DNA of 64,000 bases from Xestospongia bergquistia. Taxonomy: Eukaryota > Porifera > Demospongiae > Haplosclerida > Petrosiidae. Numbering within the stretch: the stretch's first letter is position 1; each line of letters opens with the position of its first letter. This document shows positions 33,974 to 45,333 of this stretch, piece by piece. The DNA lies in NCBI GenBank assembly GCA_963965975.1, contig OZ014417.1, positions 7,746,821 through 7,810,820 of the forward strand, written 5' to 3'. The translations under genes and the position numbers were made by a program. Under the pieces are notes generated by a model. It had not been told where the DNA came from. It ran no database searches and was given only the letters and a program-made list of their open reading frames with translations.

Positions 33974-36422
33974 ACTTCAACACAACATCAACTACACTGA
34001 TAACCTGATGGCTTCATCAAGTGAACTATCAAATTGAAGGACATCTCTCATAAGAAAATTAAATGGTATCCCACTTCGAGATTCCTCTCCAAATGGTTCA
34101 TCAGAATGTTTCTCAGAAACAGCTAATCCCTTAGAGGACATCCCTATAGGATAAAACACATTTGATAGTACTAGTGTCCATCTTTAAACATCCTCTTACC
34201 TGATATGGTAGTCAACCACCCAGACCAACCAACATTAGCAAATGAATGGCCATTAATAGGATGATATATAACAACTGTAGGTGCCTTTTGTAATGGACCA
34301 TTAACATCCCAATCTAGAGCACGTAACTATTAGAGATTTAAAGTGAAGTATTTTTGAGACTCAAGACTAACCTGTACAAATCCAGAATCACTGCTGACTG
34401 CATTTCCCCAAGCACCAAGCATTGAACAACCAGCCTATCAATGTTATAAGGTAGTATGTATGTCCTTTAGAATTTTAGTAACTAAAACTATTACTAGTAA
34501 ATGAACTTGCTCTTGAATATTGAAGGTAATAATATAGGTAACTAACAGATATAGTGATATTAATGAGATACTTAATAGATAGTGATATTAAGGTAGATAC
34601 TTAATAGATAGTGATATTAATGTAGATATTTAATAGATAGTGATATCAATGTAATAGATAGTGATATTAATGTAGATACTTAATAGATAGTGATATTAAT
34701 GTAGATACTTAATAGATAGTGATATTAATGTAGATACTTAATAGATAGTGATATTAATGAGATACTTAATAGACAGCAGTACTAATTAGTAGTTTAATGA
34801 GCTAGTCAAACTAGGCTTACTGCTCCATTGAAATGCATGACAGTACTGCAATGTTTACATAGTGGTTATAAATTTATTTTATTACAATTGCCACAAAGTT
34901 GATGAAAACATCATTTTTTTACTTTTAGTGAACTTCCTTAATCCATTCATTTCATAGTATAGAGTCAAAGGGCAACAAAAACAGAAAAAAAGAACTCATG
35001 GATCTACGATTAACAGTTTATATAAACACTATGTAAATATTGTGATACTGTCTCACATTCCATACATTCCAATAGGGCAGTATTAGTTTGCTTCTAGCCC
35101 CTCCTCCGTCCATCAACTTATCAAAAAGGAGGAGGGGCTAGCTCACTAGACTACTAATATAGATAGTGATGGATGTTAAAAATACATACCAAAAATATCC
35201 AAAAAACAGCAACTTAACTAAAAGAACTAAAAGTAATTTTATCAGAAGTGAGTTCAAATGACAACAACTAATATATTAATAAAGATTTAATGATCCAATG
35301 TCCCTAAAATACAGGGAGGTTATTGTGTATGTATCCTATTACTGTCCATACAGTATTAATAGACTAGTGGACTTCAGTATAAGATAAATATAACAGTTTA
35401 AATACTGATATATGATATAGCACTTATATTATACCACATGAGCTATGTTCACTTAACTCATGGGAGATCCAAGTGCCAAAAAAGGAGATGATAACCACTC
35501 AAAATTTTGATTCTTATCTCTAGGCAACTTCAGAAATATATATATTTTAAGACATAATCAACACTAAGGAGGTGTTTGTTCTAACCATCTGTATTATAAT
35601 ATCTATTCATATTTATAACTGTGTCTTACTTTGACAAGCTCTGGTAACATGTGGAGCTTTAAAATAAGATTATAATCTACTTCTGCACCATCAGCTAGTC
35701 CTTTCATCTCATCAAAAAAATATTGAGCTGAATATTTCCTACAAAGAGAAGTGTTGCATTTAAGTGAATGTCAGCTAGAAGCCTAGAAATATCTGAAGTA
35801 AGGTTAGGTATGAGAACGTGCTAAAATCTTGGTTGGTTACTCACTTAGTTAAGAGGTGAGTTAAATCTAATGCACCAGATAGACCCAATTCTGCTATAAC
35901 TTTTCTTATATCTTCAGGCAAGTCTTTAAGATATGCTTCAATCTCTTGTTCTACATGGTTCATAAAGCTTGGCAGAATATCCTGAATTTGAGCTTTGAGT
36001 AACTGTCCATGAGCATAACCCATATCATAAGGACTACCATAAACATGAAGAACTGTATGAACAAGATTAATTGTAAGTAAATAAAAAAACAGAAGTGACT
36101 ATTTAAAACATGCTCTAAGCACAGGACACCGACCATTCCAAATCCTTACCTTAGTAGCCATCCCTTCCCTAGAGGGATGGCTACATTACACATCTTAAAT
36201 GACTGATCATATTTACTCACCATATATCTGATCATCACCAGCTCCAGCTGTGTACAAAGAGCCATTAGCTACTGAGGTCACACGTGTTGGACTACCATCC
36301 CAAGGAGGATGTACATTTGGTGTTCCAGGGCAGCTGCTAGTTAGAGGAGATTCTTCATGATAAAAAAGGTAAGTACTACATTGGAGAGGAAAGATAAAGC
36401 CAAGCAGAAGTAAAGCAAACAT
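33204..36422 (-). CDS. Secreted/lysosomal C45-type Ntn hydrolase (acyltransferase family)
   Basis: Predicted N-terminal-nucleophile amidohydrolase of the C45/AAT family. MFALLLLGFIFPLQC is a clear signal peptide, so it enters the secretory route. SPYDMGYAHGQLLKAQI and ADGAEVDYNLILKLHMLPEL precede AGCSMLGAWGNAV, where Cys after Gly is the expected autocleavage site and catalytic nucleophile. DWDVNGPLQKAPTVVIYHP, SGWLTTISG, SSKGLAVSEKH and DFLMRDVLQ-like blocks follow (FNFLMRDVLQFDSSLDEAIR). Candidate N-glycosylation sites (NVT, NYT) are present. The tail FVKLDLKSLFNEPKPTV ends at 33204-33206. I know relatives in protists and invertebrates but no characterised human orthologue; the substrate is unknown. 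Introns hold a 29-bp repeat and two hairpins. Confidence 0.8.
34550..34775. repeat. 29-bp tandem repeat, about 7-8 copies
   Basis: The unit is TAATAGATAGTGATATTAAT plus GTAGATACT, with a 29-bp period (for example 34681 to 34710) and some shorter variants. It is in an intron of the C45 gene. Confidence 0.92.
35094..35141. repeat. 14-bp perfect inverted repeat
   Basis: CTAGCCCCTCCTCC (35094-35107) pairs with GGAGGAGGGGCTAG (35128-35141) around a 20-nt loop. A second near-copy of one arm plus loop, with CTAGCCCCTCCTC then a T-run and GATA, occurs near 33748-33772 in another intron of the same gene, suggesting a small dispersed element. Confidence 0.85.
36154..36184. repeat. 12-bp perfect hairpin
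   Basis: GTAGCCATCCCT (36154-36165) pairs exactly with AGGGATGGCTAC (36173-36184) across a 7-nt loop, in an intron of the C45 gene. Confidence 0.88.
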
Positions 36423-36525
36423 TATTAGTGTCTAGGCAATGAGTATGACTATCAGGCCCACCTTCTTGCATGCCCTAGCCACACCTTCGTTGTCATGGTA
36501 ACTTCCTGTTGGGCAAACAGCTAAC
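36423..36525. promoter_or_regulatory. Bidirectional promoter C45 gene / SANBR with perfect X-box
   Basis: 103 bp between start codons. GTTGTCATGGTAAC (36489-36502) fits RYYNYYATRRNRAC, the RFX X-box consensus, at every position, 23 bp before the SANBR ATG. Confidence 0.65.
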
Positions 36526-37396
36526 ATGATGGCGTATTCTCGTCAGGGGACAGCGCATCGACTTGTAGCTTTGGACTTGATGTTACGCACATTCATGAAC
36601 TCGCCCGACTTCCAACCTTACGATCCACGAATGTGGGAGGGCATTGCTAAACTGGTTCCAGGCACAACTCCACAGCAAGTGTGTAACTTGGATAACACAT
36701 CATATTAATTTACTATATATTTCTTTGTCTAGTGTATTCAAAGATGGGAAGAACTTCGCTCTACTTCACAATTTGTAACTAGGGATTTATCAGTTTTGGC
36801 TGCTAAAGGAAGACCCATATCAGCTAGTGGTCAGGCTCGTTTGACAAGTCAAATCCACTATACTAAACAAGTAAGAACATTGTCTAATTTCAATCTCTGA
36901 TTTTATGGATTATTCATCAGTACTATAGTTATGAACATATCTAACTGCATACCCTTATATTTTCATTCCAAAGTTTCCATTCTCATACTATTAAATTCCA
37001 TTCTCAGGATAGTTACACATCATCAGTGACTGAGTTACCTCCAATCAATGACTTCACGCGATCTTCTAACTCTTCCTCTTCACTGGGACGTTCCTATTAT
37101 CGTGACCAATACCGTGGGTCAATCTCGTCTCCTGGAGGTTATCGACTACAGAGTGGAAAATTCACAGCATCTTTCTGTCAGTCTTACCTCAATGGAGTAA
37201 GAAAAGGAAGAGAGATAAACGAAGGAAAAGAACAATTAAATAAAGATGATGATAGCAATAAACAAAGCAATGACTTAGTAGGTAGTCAAGGACAAGAATC
37301 AAATCAAGAAACAAATCATGAGTTGCTCAACAAGTCAAAACAAAGGTAGAATTGAGTAACCATTCAATTACATTGTTGAACACACACACACACACA

Positions 37397-37434
<38 letters not shown>

Positions 37435-40400
37435 AGTGATGACAATATATTTACTGTCAGTTCAACTACCTCTCAACATAATTATACATCATCATTACAT
37501 AATCAAGAGAACAAACAAGAACCTATAACTAACATGGTCATACATGTACGAGATGAAACTAAGAAAAGTTAGTCTTAAAATTAAACAGAGTGTCTTTTAA
37601 GTAATACAAATGAGCACACACATCACAAATCAATATATGAATGACAACAGGAGCACATGCACTCCTAAAAGTATAGCAATAGAAAATAGGGAACATAGTT
37701 ATAAAGTTACATTGAGAAATGTTTCATAAAAAGTAGATATACAATCTTCATTGGTATTGTAAAACTACTCCTAGATTTGATAATAATTAACTAGATAATG
37801 AATAGATGATACAGTTATTTTAAAATGTCCATATCTTATAGAAAGTCAAGATTTTATTTGTCCACGAGAGACTCTCATAAAAGAAATGAGATATTTTAAT
37901 GATTACTTAACATCAACTGAGACACAACAGTGGGAAGAAGTGGACATCAGTGTCCACTGTGATGTATCTGTCTTTCATTGGCTAATGTGTTATGTTAAGA
38001 GAGGTATGACTGAGGGACCTATAGGAGAGATATTGGACACACCTCTCGAACCTCTTCCGCTAGGTATGTGTGTAATTTAGTTATTCTATTCTTCTACTGA
38101 TGACTTTAATTTCTATTGTATTATCTTATTGTTCTGTTCTCTCTCTCTCTCTAGTACCAACTAATGTTGTGTCAATACTTATATCATCAGATTTCCTAAA
38201 GATGGACTCACTTGTAAGATATCTCAATTTATCTACAACAATATTATATACTGTGCATGTATTTTAGACAGAAGACTGTCTGATATATTGTCATAGAAAC
38301 ATGAGTGAAGTAACAACTGCTCCTTGTAATATGAATTGTATTGGTAGTCATCTTATGACTAGGTAAATCATAACTAGTCTCATTCCCAGACATCAATGTA
38401 GTAGGCATGGGAATGAGACTAGTCATGAACACTGCTGAACTGTGAATTTTATTTAAATTTTCAATGCACTCAGATTAGTTCAAATGTTCTCCCCACTTGA
38501 AGTAGAAAGACTCTGTGATGTGAAAGATAAAATAAAAAGGTATTACAAAAGTTTTATCAATAATTTACGCATCTTCTTTAGTAAACTGTTTCTTCATCTT
38601 TTGGAAAGGCTCTTTGATCCTTCCTACTCTCATCCCGAATGTCCCAATAATGCAGCCACTCTCTTTAGGTAGTAAATTTATATCAAATAATGACTACAAC
38701 TAATACTGGCTTTAGATGCAAACACTGTGGTCATCTTCTAACTGCTGCCCAAGTGAAGTTATTCCCTTGTAGTCCACAAAGGTCATTATTACTTAAAATT
38801 TTTATGCATAGCATAAAAATATCTTATTTTTAGACTTAAAATTGACAAGACTGGACAACTCAAACATAGACATAAAAGGTAAAAAGTTTACTATAACTAG
38901 GGAAGTTTAGCTGTGTAATTTTTTTTTATTTTTAAGTTAATTTTATAAGTTACTTTTTGACTCATTACAAGAACAACATTGTAATTTCTTTTATAAATCC
39001 ATTTCTCTTCATATCAATAGAGATCCCGATTGGACAGTGGAATCATATCTTATTTCTTTGAGACAAACTGGCATGAGTTGGAGAGAGATATTCTGGAGGT
39101 AATTACATTGAACTCAATCAATATGGTTTCCATTTACAAATCTGTCAAGATATTTGTCTTCCTTCTATTAGGATATGGGGTAAGATTACATGGTTCACTT
39201 GTGAATTATGTGGTCAGGCTTTCCAATGTTCTTCACTCTCAACTTGTTGTTATCATCCAAAGACATTTGTCTTTGTTGACAGTACTGGCACAAAGTTACC
39301 TGATGGAAGAGGAAAGTATCTTTGCTGTGATCAAATATATGGACTCTTCTCTCCTACGGATGTAAAACAGGTTTGTTAGGGACTTATATTGACTTGAATA
39401 TTAATGGTAGCTACCCTAAGTCACTGTAGTAAGTACTGATGTTCATTAGTCTAGAGCTTACTAATGGTAGTTACTGTAAATGTAATGACAGATTATTACT
39501 TGCAGAATGGATGCTGTTTCAGAGATCACATTGTTAGTTCTAACACAATCAATGATATTACAGTTGACATACTTACTGAAATGAGAGATCTTATTTGTGA
39601 AATAAATACAACAGAACTGACCTCACAAGAGAATGCTATTTGTGCTGTATTAAAAAATGAGCTAAAACAACAAGTACAGGTACACAACTGTCCATACAAT
39701 ACTCCTCTATAATGTCCTTTATCAGATATTTGTCAAACCAGAACTTCCACAAGAAAGGAACATTGTTGAGAGAAAATCTTCAAGTAATACTAGTAGTGCT
39801 GAGAGGAGAACTTCAATTAATGCTGAACCCAATCTAACACTAATGACAAAGGAGCAGCCTCTTATTGAGTTACAACCATCTCAAGAAAAGACAAAGGATA
39901 ACAGAGGTCTCAAGAATAATGGTCCATCAAGAAAACTTGTTAAAGGAACTAGACGACAAGTAGAGGAAGAAGAAAGTAGTGGAACAGAAGAGGGAGAGGA
40001 AGAGGAGTCATCATCTTCAGAGTTAGAGGAAGATGATGAAGAAGGAACAGCAAAAAGAAAAGGTAGAGATTGTCTTCTTACTCTCAAGAATATTATCTCT
40101 TTTTTAGCTTCTAAGATAGCTCAGCAACTACCTCAAATTAAAGTATGTCATTTTTACTTTGTATCATTGATATAATTCACTGCTCTCTCTCTCTCTCTTC
40201 AGTCTAATCGTAGCTTAAAGAAGACCAAAGTCAACAGAAGCAAATTATCAGACAGGTCAATCTCACTAATATAGTTATCAACATTTCATGCAAAGTAGTA
40301 ATTTATAATTATCTATATTTTGTAGAAGTATATCAGAAAGAGACTGGATATGGGACAATAGTAAGCCAGTTAGATGGAACCAAGATATGCAACGATCACA

Positions 40401-40865
40401 AGGTAAAAAGCTCTAACACCTATCCTTCACATACTTCATTTATATATGACCACTTGTCCACCTCTATACTAGATGACTTTAGGATATCACAGTTACAACA
40501 GCAACTTCAACAACTTGCATCTGCTACTGAATCTAGTAATGGTCACCAGCATCATTCACACAAAACTGTTAAAGATACTCAGTCTTATCCTGGAGGGATA
40601 TTTGCAAGACTTGAGGCTCAATTTAGAGCTAATATGATCAGTAGACATACTACATCTGGTACACAATTTGGGTAAGAAAATGTCCATTTATTCATCCAAT
40701 CATATTTACAATAATAACAAGATTTTATATGTTACCAGTAGATTATAATTGGACATATATTATAGTACATGTATTCAATAATTAATAATTAAGGTATTAT
40801 TAAAGGGGTTACTTATCATATCTGTTTATAGAATTCGTATAAAGAAACATTCCAGTGGCAAATAA
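36526..40865 (+). CDS. SANBR: SANBR (KIAA1841): SANT and BTB domain protein
   Basis: Orthologue of the SANT/BTB regulator that restrains class-switch recombination in mammals; here its role must be older. An N-terminal SANT-like segment (YDPRMWEGIAKLVPGTTPQQ then CIQRWEEL) comes first. A polar linker leads to MVIHVRDETKK, CPRETLIKEMRYFNDYL and EEVDISVHCDVSVFHWLMCY, the unusual BTB domain. VVSILISSDFLKMDSL and CNMNCIGSHLMTRL follow, then KLFLHLLERLFDPSYSHPE and Cys-rich CKHCGHLL, CELCGQAFQCSSLSTCCYHP, CCFRDHIV. A Glu/Ser-rich acidic stretch and basic tail end HSSGK, stop 40863-40865. Two in-frame ATGs (36526, 36529) are possible starts. Its last two to three exons are duplicated downstream. 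One intron is 42 nt. Confidence 0.93.
38368..38428. repeat. 21-bp inverted repeat (dispersed element, copy 1)
   Basis: ACTAGTCTCATTCCCA (38373-38388) is the exact reverse complement of 38408-38423; with one mismatch the arms reach 21 bp. It lies in a SANBR intron. TGGGAATGAGACTAGTCAT of its right arm recurs at 59926-59944. Confidence 0.88.
38540..38581 (+). other. 42-nt micro-intron, in frame and stop-free
   Basis: Removing it restores KIKSKLF, matching human SANBR KFKSKLF. GT..AG ends, length a multiple of three, no stop in frame; retention would add 14 residues. Confidence 0.78.
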
Positions 40866-42350
40866 AATTTAATAATCTATTATTTATATTTGGCCTTCAT
40901 AATTTATTGTATAGCACTTTCAAAAATCATTTTTATTTTGTACTAATAATTTTTTCATCCTCTGAATTAAAAACTATTTATTATTATTAATTAATTTCTA
41001 CAGTTAGACATAAATGAGAGGGTCATACAATATGATATAGAAATACAATTAACACGATAACTCACACACACACATAAACAGAGTGTGTGACCTAATCTAC
41101 ATATACAACACAGCTTTCATGTTGAGCTGTGTCATATTTTTGTTCAGCACAAATACCAGCATGTAATTCAAGAGCATACACTGGTATAAGTTCATCACAT
41201 ATTGGACATGACTTATAACCAGTGAGCTGTTCATCATCATCACTAATAACTAAACTAGTAGATTGATCAATAGTTGATAACTGTATCTTGTCTTTGTGAG
41301 TGTCATTTAGTTGTACTGGTATATTCTTATCATCATTGAGTGTACTCTGTAATAGAACAAGAACAATTATTTGTCTGTCCTTCTATCTATTCTATACCTC
41401 TTCAGTAATAGAGTCACTTTCTTTACTTGTAAAGAAGTCATTCAATTTGCATTGTTTTGTCTCCTTCATTGTTACTTCAAGAAACTCAACTGGACTTGAT
41501 TCAGTAATGTTGAGCTTCTTTTTCTTTCCTTCTCCACGTCGCCGTATCCATCCACTATTGGTCCTTCCTCTACCTCTTCTTTGAGACATACCCTCCTCAC
41601 CCATCTCAGAGCTATCATCTAAATGTAAATGCAATATGACTCAGTATGATGCTTCACTATAACTACCTAATTTAGATATCTTCATTACAGAAAATAATCG
41701 AGCTGTTTGTGTTCTTGATGCTTTATTGCCACTGTTCTCTTCGTAAGTTGATATAAAATCAATTCCTTCATTGTCTACTGTCTTCAACTCTTTGTGTAAC
41801 AACTTTCTTCGAACATATTTCATTCCTCCATTTTCTTCTTTCTTTTCTTTTTCTTTCTCCTTTTTGGCTTCCTTTTCAATTGCAATTCGATTAAGAATTG
41901 GATTATTTTCAATGAGCGATTTATCACCTCTAAGAGTGTTTTTAAGAAGACGAGATTGATTCTCAAGACCAGCAAACTCAAATTCTTGACTGTCTTCAAG
42001 AAATTCATCTTTCACTTTTCTTCTTTTTGGTATAACAATATTGTTCAAATGAGCTTCATCATCACCACGTGAGGTCACACTTAATGAGGGTAATTTAGGA
42101 GTACGCACCTTAATAGATTGTCTCATAATTACATTATTATCAGGACTTAAAAATGGTTCATAATCTTTTTCAGTTTTAACATATTGTGGGGTACTATAGG
42201 AGGGTCTAATTTGAAGAGTGGGTGAAGAAAGAATACTAGTTTTGGGAGTTCTCTCAGACTCAAACATTGAAGAACTGGTACACTGGTCTGAAAGAACTTA
42301 ATATATCGGAGACCATAGGGTCGGTCTGTAGGATATGGTTGGAGACATTG
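40150..42350. repeat. Tandem segmental duplication, copy A
   Basis: Nearly identical to 43145-45333 (offset 2996 falling to about 2983 through small indels). It spans the SANBR 3' exons, the convergent spacer and the 3' exons of the XNDC1-like gene. Confidence 0.93.
41092..42350 (-). pseudogene. Truncated copy of XNDC1-like gene (3' exons only)
   Basis: Carries the middle and C-terminal exons of the intact gene at 44077-46009, including the PIP-box and UBZ4 regions, but lacks all upstream XRCC1-N exons. A 2-bp insertion (CA, near 42279-42281 in GGTACACTGGTC versus GGTACTGGTC) shifts the frame just before the conserved MFESERTPK segment. From an internal ATG a 208-aa frame remains open. It is probably not functional, though transcription from a new promoter cannot be excluded. 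Confidence 0.85.
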
Positions 42351-43144
42351 TTATAGTTAGCTTAAGCATGACTAGTTTTATTCTTGACCTTTAAAAATAT
42401 AGTTTAATTTTAGATAGCAGTTCACTGACGCTGGTAATCAAGACGCACAACTAGTGTTAATGATATTCATAGGCGACAAACAGCGCGCCCCACAAGAGCA
42501 TTAACACAAAATCTGCAGTACATATAAAAGGAAATGAAAACCCCCTTGGATAGGTTGTGTTGTGGGCCAGCGTTCTGCAATGCATCAGACCTCTGAGATG
42601 GTTACCAGCATACTCTACGGAGTATCCGAAAGGCCGACTAGGATAGGGCTGGTAGTCTCCCTTTAAACGAGAAGAGGCTGGTGTATTTGTGGTTCCCGGT
42701 TCCTGAATGCGACATTCCCTAAGAGCTGGAATCCCGTACGGCTGGTTTTAAGTTAGGGCGATGCTCCAGCCAGGATTACCTCGCGAAGACGAGGGTTACC
42801 AAGCCAGGTGGCGGTCCCAGCTAGCAATAGCAGGGAATCCTGGAGCCTAAGTGGAAGCCTGAGTGGGTGAGCGAGTAGGAATCGTTTGGGCAACACAACA
42901 TGTTTTTTTGTTGTTTTTTTTAATAAATCTTAACTTTATTTAAACTACAAGAAATGTCAGTCAATCCAAAGTAAAGTTAATGTTAAGTTTTAGTTGCTAA
43001 AAGTCAAAATTAAAGGACATATTGGAAGTTCCTTTAATTTCAGTTCAACATAACACTAACTATATATCATAGATATTTGGTGACAACATCCGTGATGTCT
43101 CACTGACTGAAGATCTTCTCCTTGTGCTATCATCACAACATTGC
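42351..43144. other. Junction insert between duplication copies, with GC-rich structured island
   Basis: About 794 bp absent from both flanking copies. The core (about 42480-42890) has far higher GC than its surroundings. It can fold: ATACTC/GAGTAT with outer TACCAGC/GCTGGTA (about 42602-42654), and GCTCCAG..AGGATT (42763-42777) against AATCCTGGAGCC (42836-42847) with a CCTCG/CGAGG hairpin between. Related TTGTGTTG and CAACACAA segments lie near both ends, and a T-run follows. At 43077-43144 the plus strand reads DNIRDVSLTEDLLLVLSSQH, a coding-like fragment. Identity unknown: truncated retroelement, structured RNA or foreign filler. Confidence 0.6.
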
Positions 43145-43868
43145 CATTTTTACTTTGTATCATTGATATAATTCACTGCTCTCTCTCTCTCTCTTCAGTC
43201 TAATCGTAGCTTAAAGAAGACCAAAATCAACAGAAGCAAATCATCAGACAGGTCAATCTCACTAATATAATTATCAACATTTCATGCAAAGTAGTAATTT
43301 ATAATTATCTATATTTTGTAGAAGTATATCAGAAAGAGACTGGATATGGGACAATAGTAAGCCAGTTAGATGGAACCAAGATATGCAACGATCACAAGGT
43401 AAAAAGCTCTAACATCTATCCTTCACATACTTCATTTATATATGACCACTTGTCCACCTCTATACTAGATGACTTTAGGATATCACAGTTACAACAGCAA
43501 CTTCAACAACTTGCATCTGCTACTGAATCTAGTAATGGTCACCAGCATCATTCACACAAAACTGTTAAAGATACTCAGTCTTATCCTGGAGGGATATTTG
43601 CAAGACTTGAGGCTCAATTTAGAGCTAATATGATCAGTAGACATACTACATCTGGTACACAATTTGGGTAAGAAAATCTCCATTTATTCATCCAATCATA
43701 TTCAGAATAATAACAAGATTTCATATGTTACCAGTAGATTATAATTGGACATATATTATAGTACATGTATTCAATAATTAATAATTAAGGTATTATTAAA
43801 GGGGTTACTTATCATATCTGTTTATAGAATTCGTATAAAGAAACATTCCAGTGGCAAATAAAATTTAA
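43145..43868 (+). pseudogene. Orphan 3' exons of SANBR
   Basis: Duplicate of the last SANBR exons (SNRSLKKTK.., SERDWIWDNSKPVRWNQDMQ, DDFRISQLQQQLQQLAS, IRIKKHSSGK-stop). It lacks the rest of the gene. Few changes (for example KVNRSKLS to KINRSKSS). With the intact SANBR upstream this is a remnant. Confidence 0.87.
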
Positions 43869-45333
43869 TAATCTATTATTTATATTTGGCCTTCATAATT
43901 TATTGTATAGCACTTTCAAAAATCATTTTTTATTTTGTACTAATAATTTTTTCACCCTCTGAATTAAAAACTATTTATTATTAATTAATTTCTACAGTTA
44001 GACATAAATGAGAGGGCCATACAATATAGAAACACAATTAACATGAAAACTCACACACACATACAGAGTTTGTGACCTAATCTACATATACAACACAGCT
44101 TTCATGTTGGGCTGTGTCATATTTTTGTTCAGCACAAATACCAGCATGTAATTCAAGAGCATACACTGGTATAAGTTCATCACATATTGGACATGACTTA
44201 TAACCAGTGAGCTGTTCATCATCATCACTAATAACTAAACTAGTAGATTGATCAATAGTTGATAACTGTATCTTGTCTTTGTGAGTGTCATTTAGTTGTA
44301 CTGGTATATTCTTATCATCATTGAGTGTACTCTGTAATAGAACAAGAACAATTATTTGTCTGTCCTTCTATCTATTCTATACCTCTTCAGTAATAGAGTC
44401 ACTTTCTTTACTTGTAAAGAAGTCATTCAATTTGCATTGTTTTGTCTCCTTCATTGTTACTTCAAGAAACTCAACTGGACTTGATTCAGTAATGTTGAGC
44501 TTCTTTTTCTTTCCTTCTCCACGTCGCCGTATCCATCCACTATTGGTCCTTCCTCTACCTCTTCTTTGAGACATACCCTCCTCACCCATCTCAGAGCTAT
44601 CATCTAAATGTAAATGCAATATGACTCAGTATGATGCTTCACTATAACTACCTAATTTAGATATCTTCATTACAGAAAATAATCGAGCTGTTTGTGTTCT
44701 TGATGCTTTATTGCCACTGTTCTCTTCGTAAGTTGATATAAAATCAATTCCTTCATTGTCTACTGTCTTCAACTCTTTGTGTAACAACTTTCTTCGAACA
44801 TATTTCATTCCTCCATTTTCTTCTTTCTTTTCTTTTTCTTTCTCCTTTTTGGCTTCCTTTTCAATTGCAATTCGATTAAGAATTGGATTATTTTCAATGA
44901 GCGATTTATCACCTCTAAGAGTGTTTTTAAGAAGACGAGATTGATTCTCAAGACCAGCAAACTCAAATTCTTGACTGTCTTCAAGAAATTCATCTTTCAC
45001 TTTTCTCCTTTTTGGTATAACAATATTGTTCAAATGAGCTTCATCATCACCACGTGAGGTCACACTTAATGAGGGTAATTTAGGAGTACGCACCTTAATA
45101 GATTGTCTCATAATTACATTATTATCAGGACTTAAAAATGGTTCATAATCTTTTTCAGTTTTAACATGTTGTGGGGTACTATAGGAGGGTCTAATTTGAA
45201 GAGTGGGTGAAGAAAGAATACTAGCTTTGGGAGTTCTCTCAGACTCAAACATTGAAGAACTGGTACTGGTCTGAAAGAACTTAATATATCGGAGACCATA
45301 GGGTCGGTCTGTAGGATATGGTTGGAGACATTG
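43145..45333. repeat. Tandem segmental duplication, copy B
   Basis: Counterpart of 40150-42350. Its right side continues into the intact XNDC1-like gene, its left side begins inside a SANBR intron. Confidence 0.93.

Noticed and set aside
41300-41584. 94-aa plus-strand frames (also at 44285-44569)
   Set aside because: Antisense shadow of the XNDC1-like exon with the PIP box; Ser/Phe-rich, no family match.
42480-42900. tRNA, 5S rRNA or snRNA in the GC-rich island
   Set aside because: I could not find convincing A/B boxes, a cloverleaf or Sm/snRNA signatures by eye, so no RNA class is claimed.
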